This document shows positions 1-10,241 of a stretch of DNA of 64,000 bases, piece after piece. Below the pieces are notes generated by a model, which was not told where the DNA came from, searched no databases, and worked only from the letters and a program-made list of their open reading frames with translations. How positions within the stretch are numbered: position 1 is the first letter of the stretch; every line of letters begins with the position of its first letter. This stretch comes from Leucosporidium creatinivorum (Eukaryota > Basidiomycota > Microbotryomycetes > Leucosporidiales > Leucosporidiaceae): NCBI GenBank assembly GCA_001600635.1, contig BCKL01000002.1, positions 809,425-873,424 on the forward strand, written 5' to 3'. A program made the position numbers and the translations under genes.

Positions 1-750
1 GTCGGCGTGGTGGTGCTTAGCGCGGAGAGGGAGGGGTTTGGGGGAGTCAAAAGGTATGCTGAGGGCGTCAAGAGCAGATTAGGAGGCGCGACGGGGAAGA
101 GTGGGCTGGTGCACAAGTTGGAGATGGCGAGGGGAAGGCAGCAGTACTCTCTGGGTGAGTGCGAGACTCATTTCTCCCCGACCGATCGAGCTCGAATGCT
201 GACCTCGTTCTTCTCGCAGGCGAGCTGGCCATCCCCGGTCTTCGACACTTTCTCTACAAGTCCAAGTCGCATGTCCAAGTCACCCACCCAGGCTACGAGG
301 GCGACTACGAGCTCGAGGAGAACAAGATTCGGTGCGCTCCTTCTCCCCCTCGTCTCGCCTTCTCGCGCTCTCGCTGATCCAATGACCCCGAACAGCCTAC
401 TCGCCCTTTACCAGCGGATACACGAGGCTATCCATCTTCGACCTACCACTTCAGCCAGCGGTGGAGCAGCCCGACCCCCCGCCAAGCTCGTCTACCTCCG
501 CACCGAGCACGAAGCGGTACTCGGCTGGGTGAGTTGTCCTCTCTCTCGGTTCTTGTCATCGGACTAGAGCATTCCACTGATCCTTCCCCTCTACTGACCA
601 TCGCCGGAACGTCAGACCACCTCCAAATTCGAACTCTACCTCGCCGTCTCGCCTCTGCTGCCCAAGACGGCGGTCGTTTCGGCTGCGAGGGCGGTCACGA
701 GATGGATCAAACCCGAAGAGCTGTTCCTTACGAGCGCGCCGACATTCTGA
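1..750 (+). CDS. MON1: MON1 vacuolar fusion protein, C-terminal part (5' end outside window)
   Basis: Mon1 pairs with Ccz1 as the guanine-nucleotide exchange factor for Rab7/Ypt7 on late endosomes and vacuoles. Coding exons read as 1-154, 220-331, 396-528 and 616-750 in one continuous frame, giving the last 177 residues. The segment around GLRHFLYKSK, then KLVYLRTEHEAVLGW, then SKFELYLAVSPL and the terminal WIKPEEELFLTSAPTF-like ending follow the Mon1 C-terminal longin region, including the family's usual end. The three introns are 64-87 nt with GTGAGT/GTGCGC donors, and the first two have clear CTGA branch sites. The left window edge cuts the gene, so nothing can be said about its start. Confidence 0.9.
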
Positions 751-1028
751 GATAGGCTGAGGTGGAAATAGAGCGACGACGGACATGAGCTCGGCGATGA
801 GAGAGGTGGAGGGCATAGATTGTAGGACAGCAAGCGGTTGGGGCTGCAAGGAAGCACTGGTGCTCCGATCGCATATTGAGAGAGGCATAGCGAGTAGACG
901 TGTACAGAGCCGCGAAGCGCCTCCTGTTTCTTTCTGCAGCGACGATCTCCAAGTCGCGGGAATGACGACCAGCTCCAGAACTCCCTCCGACTCTTTCCCT
1001 TCGACCTCTACCTGCTCTACTACTCGCG

Positions 1029-3475
1029 ATGGCTGCTCGAGTGCTCTACTGGTTTCGTACGGATTTGAGGCTACATGGTTAGTCACTTCTTGCTGTTGAT
1101 CCAGGAAAAGGGGAAGGACACGAAGGCCCGAGGTCGTCTCGTCTCCTTAGGTCGCCTCGTCTCTTTAGAGCCGAGGTCGTCTCGTCTCCTTCTCCTTCTC
1201 TCCTGGACCACTGTTCTACTGGCTCCAAGCTCACAGTCTTAACTCGTCAGACTCACCCGCCCTCGCCGCCGCGTTGGCGCTGAAACTTGAGGTCTTGTAC
1301 CCCGTGTGGACCTGGGATCCACACTACGTCTACAGCCAGCAAGTCGGACCAAATCGCTGGCAATTTCTACTGGACAGCATGAAGGACGTGTCGGAGAGCT
1401 TGACTGAGCTCAACCCCGAATCGCAGCTCTTTGTCGTTCGGGGGCCGCCGACGACAGTCCTTCCCGCGCTGTGGAAGGAGTGGGGAATCACCGATATCGT
1501 TTGGTATGTCTTGTGCATTGTTACGATAGCCTCACTCGCTGACATTCGTCTCGTTCGCAGGGAGAAGGACGACGACCAGTACACCGCCGAGCGAGACGCT
1601 GCAGTCACCTCGCTCGCCAAGAAGGCGGGCGTTAAAGTACACACCATCCTCGGACACACCCTTTACGACTCTGCCGAGCTTCTCAAAGCAGGCAAGGGCA
1701 CCGTTCCCGCGACCTACGCTGCCTTTCAGAAGTTCCTCCCGAAGCTCCCCAAGCCGGCTCTCCCGATTCCTCCTCCTACCTCCATCCCTAGCCCTGGTTC
1801 TACTAAACTCGGCAATTGGAAACGCGAGGACCACGCTGTCGACCATTGGCGAGCCAACGATCTCAACAAGGAATGGCGTGCCGAGGGCTCGACCGAGCGA
1901 GATCTGAGTTTCGAGACCTTCGCTGGGCCCGAGGGGGACTTTGCGGTACCTACGATGGAGGAGTTAGGAATGGAGGCTTCTAGCGAGATCAGGGGTGGAG
2001 AGAGGAGGGCGCTGCAGCGGTTCGAGGAGTACATGACTGACAACGAGTGGGTCGCCAAGTTCAAAAAGCCTCAGACGAGCCCAGCTGCCTTCGAGCCACC
2101 AAGTAGTGAGTTGCCAATCGGTCTTGTCTAGCTCTACGCGCGTCGCTGACCTCTCTCCGCTACCCTGCAGCCACTCAACTCTCCCCTCATCTCAAGTTCG
2201 GCACCCTCTCCCCTCGCACCTTCTACCACCGAGTCCTCACCATCAACCGCACCTCTTCTTCCACACCATCCGAGCCTCCCGAGTCCCTCATCGGCCAACT
2301 TCTCTGGCGCGAGTTCTTCCACGCTCAGCAGGCGGCCACGCCTCATTTCACTCGGATTCGGGGCAACAAGGTCTCGAGGTATATCAGCTGGGCGTTGCAG
2401 ACGAGGTATGATGATAAAGGGGAGATGCTCAGTCACGAGAAGATGGAGGAGGTGTTCAAGGAAGAGGAGCCGGAGGCTTGGGAGCGCTTTCAGGCGTGGA
2501 AGGAGGGCCGAACGGGCTTCCCATGGATTGTTCGTCCTTTCATCTTCTCCCATTTCCTTCTTCTCCTTATCCATTATTCCTCACCCGCCACAGGACGCTC
2601 TAATGCGACAGGTGCATCAGACCGGCTGGATGCACCATCTCGGTCGGCACTCGGTCGCCTGCTTCCTCACTCGAGGTCAACTTTACGTGTCGTGGGAGAG
2701 GGTGAGTGTATTATGCTTCCAGGGGCATTCTATGTCCTCGCTCGAGCAGCTGCTGATCATCACGTCTTCGACTCTACAGGGCGCCGAGGTCTTCGACCGC
2801 TTCCTCCTCGACTGGGATCCAGCACTCAATTCTGCCAATTGGCAATGGCTGAGCGCTTCGGCGTACTTCCACTTCTTCTACCGAGTGTACAGCCCAGCGA
2901 CTTATGGTCAAAAGAGCGACCCGACTGGCGCTCTCATCCGCCGCTTCTGCCCCGAGCTCGACGGTTTCAGCGACAAGCACATCTACACACCATGGCTAGC
3001 TAGCAAGAAGGAGCAGGAGAAGGCGGGCTGTATCATCGGCAAGGACTATCCCGAGGTGAGTGTGGCGTCCTGCACGAGCCGAAGCTCGGCGCTCGCTGAC
3101 CTCAAACTTGGATGTCTGCAGCGCATCGTCGACGAGAAGGTCGCCAAGGAGAAGGCTCTCAAGTTGATGAAGGCAGCCTACGACGCCAAGCTGCACGGTG
3201 CGTCATTACATCCCTCACCCACCCCTCGAAGAGCTGCCGCAGCTGTTCTTTCATCGCCGAGCTGATCATCCCTCCTCCGTCTCGCAGGAGACGACCCACG
3301 AGTGCTCGACGGGACAGCAGACGAGTATGTCGCTTCATTTCTACCCGGCGACGTCGACGCTACGCGGGAGGAAGGCATTTCGAAGGGCGGGAAACGCAAG
3401 GCGAGCGAGGATTCGGGAGACGGAAAGAAAGGGTCGAAGAAGGCCAAGCAGACGACATTGGACTTCAGCAAGTAG
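1029..3475 (+). CDS. (6-4) photolyase / animal-type cryptochrome
   Basis: Flavoprotein that repairs UV (6-4) photoproducts with blue light, or a closely related cryptochrome. Exons 1029-1077, 1251-1503, 1561-2105, 2171-2529, 2594-2701, 2780-3055, 3122-3197 and 3288-3475 give 617 residues. The N-terminal photolyase domain starts AARVLYWFRTDLRLHD. The FAD domain carries GWMHHLGRHSVACFLTRG, with His417 and His421 at the two histidines typical of (6-4) enzymes, and then NSANWQWLSASAYFHFFYR with the tryptophan-rich core. The tail after about residue 560 is lysine-rich (GGKRKASEDSGDGKKGSKKAK), suits nuclear import, and ends QTTLDFSK. Resemblance is to the (6-4)/animal cryptochrome clade rather than class I CPD enzymes. 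Repair versus signalling function cannot be decided here. Intron 1 is long (173 nt) and holds a direct repeat. Confidence 0.9.
1128..1191 (+). repeat. 21-bp direct repeat inside photolyase intron 1
   Basis: The block CCGAGGTCGTCTCGTCTCCT(T) occurs at 1128-1148 and again at 1171-1191. A degenerate copy (TTAGGTCGCCTCGTCTCTTTAG) lies between them. All lie within the first intron, which is longer than most introns in the window. Confidence 0.8.
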
Positions 3476-3964
3476 CGGAGGAAATGCGCAATGCTGTTCT
3501 CCATAGCTCAGGATTGAGGCTCGAGCGAAGAAGCCTCTCCTCGCCCTATCGCTCGCCCTCTCGCTTGACCTCCCGGCTCTCGGCTCTCGGCGCGATTCCT
3601 CTCGGCTTAGAATCAGTTGGCGGGCACGGCTACATAGCAGAAGGCGACAGGGAAAATCAACGGAAGCTATCACAGAGAGGATATAGTACGACGAAAGGGG
3701 GTATCAATGAGGACCTTGGAAAGGCGGCTGGCTCAACTCGAACTCGGCTTGCTCGAGTGTGAGAAGGTCGATCTGCGCGAGAGATTGCGCAGGTCAGGAA
3801 GCTGCTCTAAGACTCCAGCTTGCGCAGCTGAACGAGGAAAGCTGCAACTCACCCCAGGCAGCGTCTTGACAGTCGAGATTTCCTCGGCGGTGGCAACGAC
3901 GATCCAGCGGCGGCTGCAGAGAGCGACGACGATCAGTTCAACACTAGAGAGGTGAGAGGTGAAG
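3476..3964. other. Convergent 3' intergenic region, no gene seen
   Basis: This is 489 bp between the stop codons of the photolyase and chromodomain genes. It presumably holds both 3' UTRs. Short open frames here have no recognisable protein and overlap each other on both strands. Confidence 0.6.
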
Positions 3965-6900
3965 CTAATCGTACATATGCAGGTACTGGGACTTGTAGAT
4001 AGCGGACAATCGCTGCAGCTGGTCGGCCGAAGTGAGCTGAGCCTCTTGGGGCAGCCATCGAGCGAGCCTGCTGAGGGGTTCGGGAGCGTAGTCGAAACGA
4101 TCGAGGGCTGAGGGGAAGTAGGTGGTGGGATGAGGACCTGCTCTGGGTACCTCTTGTACGAGCGCGAAGTTCTTGTTGCGAGCCGCGGCGATGAAGTCGA
4201 AGAGGGATTGGCGACTGCGAGCGACGAAGGAAAGGCGGTCGGCAAACAGAAGGGGCTGTCAAGAATCGACGAGATCTTACCGAGGAAGCTGATCAGGTGC
4301 TTGAAGAGCCTGAGCCGCTGGCGTTCCGCTTGCTCGGAGGTCGAAAGGGCCGCCGGGGAGTAGGTAGGAGACGTGAGCCCATGGGAAGATGTCGCGTTGT
4401 CCTGGCCAACGATTCCACGAGTCGGTCCAAGTGCTGATCGACGACTGGAACCTCGTCGAATCCTTGAGGAAGGAGGCGGGGGTGAAGGTGACGGCGGCGG
4501 CTGCGAAGGAAGACAAAGTCAGCTCTCCGCTCGGCGAACCAGGAGCAAAAGAAGAACGCACTGGTGCTCCAGAATGGCTCAAAGACCTTCTCCCTGCCCT
4601 TGGTCGTCTGTCCCTCCACCTCAGGGTACCCGAAGGCACTCCGTCCCTCGACCTTCTCCCGCTCGCCGAAGACGACAAAGATCGTGTGTCCGATTGGCCG
4701 CGTGCGCAATGCTTCGAGACCAGCGAGCTTGCTCGTAGGGTAGCGTCCAATCTCGCCGATGTCGGAAACGTGGACGAAGACGGCAGAGACGTCGGGCGCG
4801 AGGAAAGAGTCGGCCTGTTTGACGCCCGAGATGGAGGAGAGGACGAGCTGGAGGGCGATGTAGTCCGCCTTGATGGCGCGCGATTCCTTGCTCAGAGCGT
4901 CGTCCTTCTGCGAGGCGTAGATGAAGGCTGTACGAGGTCTACCGTCGAGTCCTTCGCTCATGACGGCGTTGAAGTCGAAAAAGTTGACGAGGGGGTTGCC
5001 GATTCCCCAGATCTTGCGCACGCGCTCGTCGAGCGGCTCTTTGGGGTGGGAGGCGCCGCCTTGACGGGTGAGGAAGTTGGTCGCTTTGAGGAGGTTCTCG
5101 AGGACGGTCCTGTTGAGCGGCACGAAGCCATTGACGCTGACGGGTCGAACGACGCCCTGTAGAGCAAAGAGGTCAGCTTGGTCGTCTTTTCAGATTCATT
5201 CGAGGACATACCTTGTTAAAAGGGTCATCTACTTGCACCTTCTTGGTCGAATCGGAGGTCTTGTCCGACTGCGAGCGTCCATCGACGTCGACCGAGCCTG
5301 GCCGTCGGCGCGGATCACGCGCTGGGTCGTTGGAGGTGAGTCGTTGGACGGGAGCGACGGCGACTTGCGGTGGAAGTACAGGCGGGGAGATGGAGTGGTG
5401 GATGGGAGGAGGTGCTGGAGCTGGAGCTGGTGCTGGTGTTGGTGTTGGTGCGGGAGCAGGAATGGAAGGAGCGGCGGGTTTTGGAGCAGGGGCGGCTTGC
5501 GCGAGCTCCGAGTGCTTCTTGAACTTGAGGCTTTGTAGTCCCGTTTTGGGAGCGGTAGGGCGAGGGACAGAGACAAGAGGGCGATCCGAGTCGGATCCCG
5601 AGCTGACGACTCGAGGGCGTTTCTTGGTTTTGGAATCGTCGGCCTTTTTCTTGGTGAGTTTCGGCTCTGGCGGTCGAGGCTGAGTCTTCTTCGGTGCTGG
5701 AACCGATTCTTTGACCTTCCCTTTTTGCTTTGGTGGTGGCCTGCGAACGAGAGGCTGGTCGTCGTCGTCGTCGGAATCCTCGGGGTCGTCCTCGGCGAAG
5801 CCCAGCTGGGTCTGACTGGGCGCGACAGCCGCCGCCTGATCTTCGTCGGAATCCTCTGCAAATCCGAGAGCGTCTGCATCCACGCTTGGGCCGCCTGGCG
5901 CAGCTCCGACGTCTCCCGCCGACCGCTCGTCGTGATCCGAGTCGGCAAAGCCTGGGTCTCCCGACACATCCGTAGGGTGTGGATCGGCGGCAGCTGCATG
6001 AGAAGTATTGACCTCCATCTCGACGTCCGAGTCCTCTGCAAATCCGTCGCCGCCATCGCCCTCGGCGCGATGCTCGCTCGCCGGCGGCGCGACTGGCTGA
6101 GGCGCGCTTCCTTGCTCGACATCCGAGGAATCCGAGTCGGCGTACCCAAAGTCTGCTCCAGAAGGGACTTGTCGCCCTACGTGACTAGCCGACCCCTCTG
6201 CGGCCTGGAGATCGGGCTTCTCATCCTCAGCGTCGGAGGTGTCGGCGACGAGCTGACCAGAGGCATCACGACGAGGTGCTCCCTCGAAGGCGAGCTTGCG
6301 CACCGAGATGGGAGCGTTCTCCGAGTTGATAAAGTTGGCGAGGCCGGTCGAGTCGGCGTCCAGGAGGCTGTTGCGAGTGGTGCGAGATTTGGGGACGATT
6401 GGAGCCTGAGGGTGAGGCGAGAGGCGAGAGGAGGAGGTGGAGGCTGAGCCAGCGCGTGGTGGTGGAGCCTATCGGTCACAGCGAGCGTGAGGATGAGGTG
6501 CACTCGATTAGTGGAGCCACCTCTGCCGCCGAACTCACCTTGGGCTTCAGGCCCTTGACATCTTCCTTCTCCTGCTTGATCTTGGGCGGCCGTCCGACCT
6601 TCTTCGGCTGAGCTGACTTCTCTTTCTCCTTCTTCTTCTCGAGCTTGGCCCGCGCCTCCGTGTTCAGCGCCTCTCCCTTCTTGTCGAGCTTCTTCGGCGA
6701 CTGCTTCTCCTTGTCGCGCTTCTGCAAGAGGCGGATCTTGGCGTCGTAGGCGTCGTCCCATTCGACGAAGCAGGAGCGCGGCTCGTACGAGTTCCACTCC
6801 TCTGAGTAGTTCTTCCATCTGCGTAAGAGCAGGCAGAGGGTCAGCCCGTCGCATTGAAGCAGCGGCGTCCTGCTCGGCACTCACTTGACGAGGTAGCGGA

Positions 6901-7115
6901 GTTCCCAGCGCTTGGGGCCGAGCGTACGATCGAAACCTTCCTCTCCCCGTTGATTGTCCACCTGTAGCAGGTCATAGTCGAGTATCTCCTCTGTCAAACG
7001 AGCGAGTCCGGATCATCAAGCGCTCCACTGTACGCTAGACGCTGCTGCGACGGCAGGCCGACTTACCGACGACATAAATCTCCTCAGCTTCTTCCTCTTT
7101 CTTCTTGCCGCTCAT
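3965..7115 (-). CDS. Chromodomain protein with acidic GFA(E/D)DSD repeats
   Basis: Probable histone-methyl-lysine reader. Exons in coding order are 7067-7115, 6885-6990, 6539-6818, 5212-6405, 4562-5156, 4281-4500 and 3965-4214, for 897 residues. The N-terminus is a chromodomain: EIYVVEEILDYDLLQ, then RWELRYLVKWKNYSEEWNSYEP, with the aromatic residues expected for the methyl-lysine cage. A lysine-rich stretch with an AT-hook-like core (KKVGRPPKIKQ) follows. Next comes a long low-complexity part with about five GFA(E/D)DSD-type acidic repeats and a Pro-Ala/Pro-Thr run. The C-terminal ~300 residues look globular (VRKIWGIGNPLVNFFDFNAV, then FIYASQKDDALSKESRAIKA), but I do not recognise the fold. 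This is not HP1, because no chromo-shadow domain is seen, and no SET or helicase domain is present. Confidence 0.8.
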
Positions 7116-7494
7116 GCTTGTAGCCTCGTCCGCTGTGCTCCACGAAGAAAGCAAGCGCTCTGGGAGCTGGACGCAGAGGCGCGTCTCGCAGGAGGAGCAC
7201 TGCCCTACTGGGAGGTTGTAGGAGAGCAGGGAGCGGTGGTTGAGCTGTAGTGAATTGCGTGTGGCGCCTTTGGCCGGGCAGAACCGAGCGAGATGAAGAG
7301 TGAGTGGAGCGACGGAAAGCAAGGGGCGTCGACCGTCGGCCTCGCTCAGGTTGCCCTCCCGCTTCTACCTCGTCTCTACTTCGCTACACGATCGGATAGG
7401 CTACAGACCACTCTTCTCCCAATGTGCTCCGTCGCCTGACTCTCCGAGCGACTGGCCGTGTTCTCCCGCTGAGCCGAAGCCCTCAAGGCTCAAG
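7116..7494. promoter_or_regulatory. Divergent promoter region, no element recognised
   Basis: This is 379 bp between the start codons of the chromodomain gene (-) and the next gene (+). It must carry both promoters. No TATA-like box or other defined site stands out. Confidence 0.4.
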
Positions 7495-8520
7495 ATGGCG
7501 ATTCCGGCATATCTCTCTCTCCTTCCTGCAACACACGAGCACGCCATGACATCGCGCATGCTACTCCCATTACTCGCCATCATCCCTCCCGCCTTGCTCT
7601 ACCAGCAACATCTCCGTCTCCTCGCCCTCTACCCCACCCTCGCCGTTCCCCCTCATCTCGACATTTCCCGCCGAGCAGACAAGCCGGAGGTCGGCATGGA
7701 TCGCTTGTCGGGAGAGGATTGGCGTAGCTACCATGCTGGCGATGCTTGGTCGGCTGTAGTCCCCCGTCGTCTGCTCGCAGGCCAGGCCAGTCGAGAGGGC
7801 AGCCCGAAGACGACGGAGGGTGGGAAAGAGGACCTCGCTTTGGCTTGGGCGAGGGCCTTCTGGGGTACTTGGCCTTTGGCACTGGAGCACAACGTCATGA
7901 AGCTGCTCGTGAGCACTGGGTTAGGGCCGTTCGAGCTGAGAAAGGGGAAGAAGGGGACGACCGAGGTAGATGCTCGGGACTTTGCTCCTGGCGCCGAGGT
8001 GTTGGATGGACTTGTGAGTGCTGACAAGCTCTCTTCGGGACTGATGATCTGGCTGATCTTCTCCTGACCGCTACAGTTCATCGTCGAAGCTCACGACGAG
8101 CAGCCGCCGTCCCCCAAAGTCGAGCTCTCTTTGCTCACATCAGCGCACGACACTCAGGACCCGTCCACCTCGGGACCTATCATCGCTAGCTGGTGGCTCA
8201 AGCCTCTACCGACGTCGACACCGCCTTCTGGACGACTGCTCGGAGGATACCATTCCTTCTCGGTCACCTCGCTCCCGGCCTCCGCCCACCCCTCATCTGG
8301 CGCCGCCGACTCGGGGGAGCTCGTCCGCGTGAACTTCTCCTGCCACCTCATTGTCGATTCGCCATTGGACAAGGACTCTCAGCCAACGCCCACAGGCTCG
8401 GCGGAGCTCTCGGCGTCCCTCTCCACGGTGCAGAAGCTCGCCATGCAGTTTCATCTCCTCTACTCGCGTATATTGATGGACTGTGCTATCAGGCGGCTGA
8501 ATAGTGGTAGCTGGGAGTAG
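7495..8520 (+). CDS. Conserved-looking hypothetical protein with one N-terminal membrane segment
   Basis: Not recognised. Two exons, 7495-8013 and 8077-8520, give 320 residues. The start MAIPAYLSLLP was chosen as the first ATG before the hydrophobic stretch MLLPLLAIIPPALLYQQHL (about residues 22-40), which would serve as a signal anchor. The rest is soluble, with paired features such as DALALAWARAFWGTWPL-like helix and a C-terminal half that reads FIVEAHDE, then SWWLKPL, then LLGGYHSFSV, then VRVNFSCHLIV. That alternation suggests a compact beta-rich domain with a final helix (MQFHLLYSRILMDCAIRRL). The single 63-nt intron has a normal GTGAGT donor and a CTGACC branch site. Function is unknown. 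Confidence 0.7.
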
Positions 8521-8754
8521 ATTCGATAGGCGAGGGAGGAGAGGCGGTTCGGCGGCGCATGCTGTAATTAACATCACTATCATCACTCGACAATGGCTCT
8601 GGCTGCGCGCGAGGATCTATTGACTGCTAGAGAGGAGCTCTAGCTGACTTGTTTCGCTACAGAAGATCCCGCGACCATGCGTCTCTCGACGAATCCCGAT
8701 TCGAGAAAGCGCTCTTGCTCCTCCTCTTTCGTCTCGTCTTGCTCGCTCTCCACC

Positions 8755-9909
8755 ATGTTCGCCCGTGCTGCCTCGAGGGCTGTCCGCCCTTCCGCCACGC
8801 GCCCCTTCTCCTCTGCTCGTGTAGCCCTCTCCGACTCGCTCGCCGTCGTGAGTCGTCGCTCTCTCCCCCTCCCGCTCCTCCTCCGCGATCCAGCTCGACA
8901 ACGAGATCTGACCGTCGCTTCTCATTTTACCTTGATACAGCACCGCAACTCGGCCCACAACAACCCTTCTGTACGCTCTACCTTCAACTCTCACTGCAAA
9001 CGGCGCCTTCCCACTCGTCGACAGCCTCACAACATCCTCGTCGCCCGCCAACGCCTGCCCACCCCCCGCTGACCTGCTGTTTTCCTACAGATTCCCTTCT
9101 CCCTCACCGCCGAGAATGCCAAGATTGCGGAAACCATCATTGCCAAGTACCCGTCTCAGTACAAGAAGGCCGCCGTGATCCCTCTGCTCGAGCTCGCCCA
9201 GAAGCAGAACAAGAACTTCACCTCCATCTCGGTCATGAACGAGGTCGCCAAGCTGCTCGAGATGCCCCCGATGCGCGTCTACGAGGTCGCTAGCTTCTAC
9301 ACCATGTTCAACCGGTGCGTTTCCTGGAGCTGCTGAGCGTTTGCTGAGTCGGAGCGGGGGGATCGAGGCTGACCTGCTGCACACTCACAGGGAACCCGTC
9401 GGAGAGCACTTTGTGCAAATCTGCACCACCACACCTTGCATGCTCGGCGGATGCGGCTCGGACAAGATTGTCGAGGCCATCACTTCGCACCTCGGAGTCG
9501 GCTTGGGACAGACCACCAAGGACAACAAGTTCACCCTCCTCGAGGTCGAGTGCCTCGGCGCTTGCTCCAACGCACCAATGGTGCAGATCAACGATAAGTT
9601 CTACGTGCGTTGCTCCTTGCTCGCTCTCGTCGAAGGACCTGGCTGACTTGCCTCGGCTCTCTCTTGCAGGAGGACCTCACCCCCGAGACCACCGTCGGTA
9701 TCCTCAAGGCGCTGGCCGCTGGACAGACTCCCAAGACTGGACCTCAGAGCAACAGGAGGTTCTCCGAGCCCGATGGACCTTTGACTTCCCTCACCGAGGA
9801 GGTGAGCATCGCGATTCGCTCTTTCAGCTGCGCCGAAACGATCGCTGATCTTGACTCCCCTCTACAGCCACCAACTACCGACCAGTTCTGCCTGCCCGAG
9901 TGGCGCTAA
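8755..9909 (+). CDS. NDUFV2: NADH:ubiquinone oxidoreductase 24-kDa subunit (NDUFV2/NuoE)
   Basis: Complex I subunit in the mitochondrial matrix arm; it holds the N1a [2Fe-2S] cluster. Exons 8755-8847, 8941-8970, 9091-9314, 9391-9604, 9670-9801 and 9868-9909 give 244 residues, normal for the family. The start [20 protein letters not shown] is a typical arginine/serine-rich mitochondrial presequence. An in-frame ATG lies 78 nt upstream but would put a less suitable leader in front. Cluster ligands are visible as Cys127 and Cys132 (CTTTPC) and Cys170 and Cys174 (CLGAC). The motif [18 protein letters not shown] is the family hallmark. The second exon is only 30 nt ([10 protein letters not shown]). 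Confidence 0.97.
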
Positions 9910-10241
9910 ATGTAATTTGTAACAGCGGAGGGGTTGATTTTTGAGGGGAGAGCTGGGTCGCAATCTGAGCCTGGTCGTTAGACATCCGTGCAGGCTTCGC
10001 GGGAAAGAGGCGAGGCCGAGAACGAAGGACTGTGCTCTACTCGTCGCTCTCCGTTCTGCTGACAGTGAAGCTGAGATCTGACGAGCTGCTCGGCGGAGGC
10101 TGTCGCGGAGCCGGTTCGCGAGCTGTACTCTCGATGAGGAAGGCCGCACTCTACCAATCTACATTATACCGATCTAGTGCTGTACTACTGAAGACGTCTA
10201 CTAACCCCGATATCTACAATGCCGAACCTCTCGCCGAGCTC
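9910..10241. other. Convergent 3' intergenic region, no gene seen
   Basis: This is 332 bp between the NDUFV2 stop and the stop of the MFS transporter on the other strand. It presumably holds the 3' UTRs. No RNA gene or repeat was recognised. Confidence 0.5.

Noticed and set aside
556-1086. 176-codon minus-strand frame between MON1 and photolyase
   Set aside because: It overlaps the real last exon of MON1 and the first photolyase exon on the other strand, and shows no protein family.
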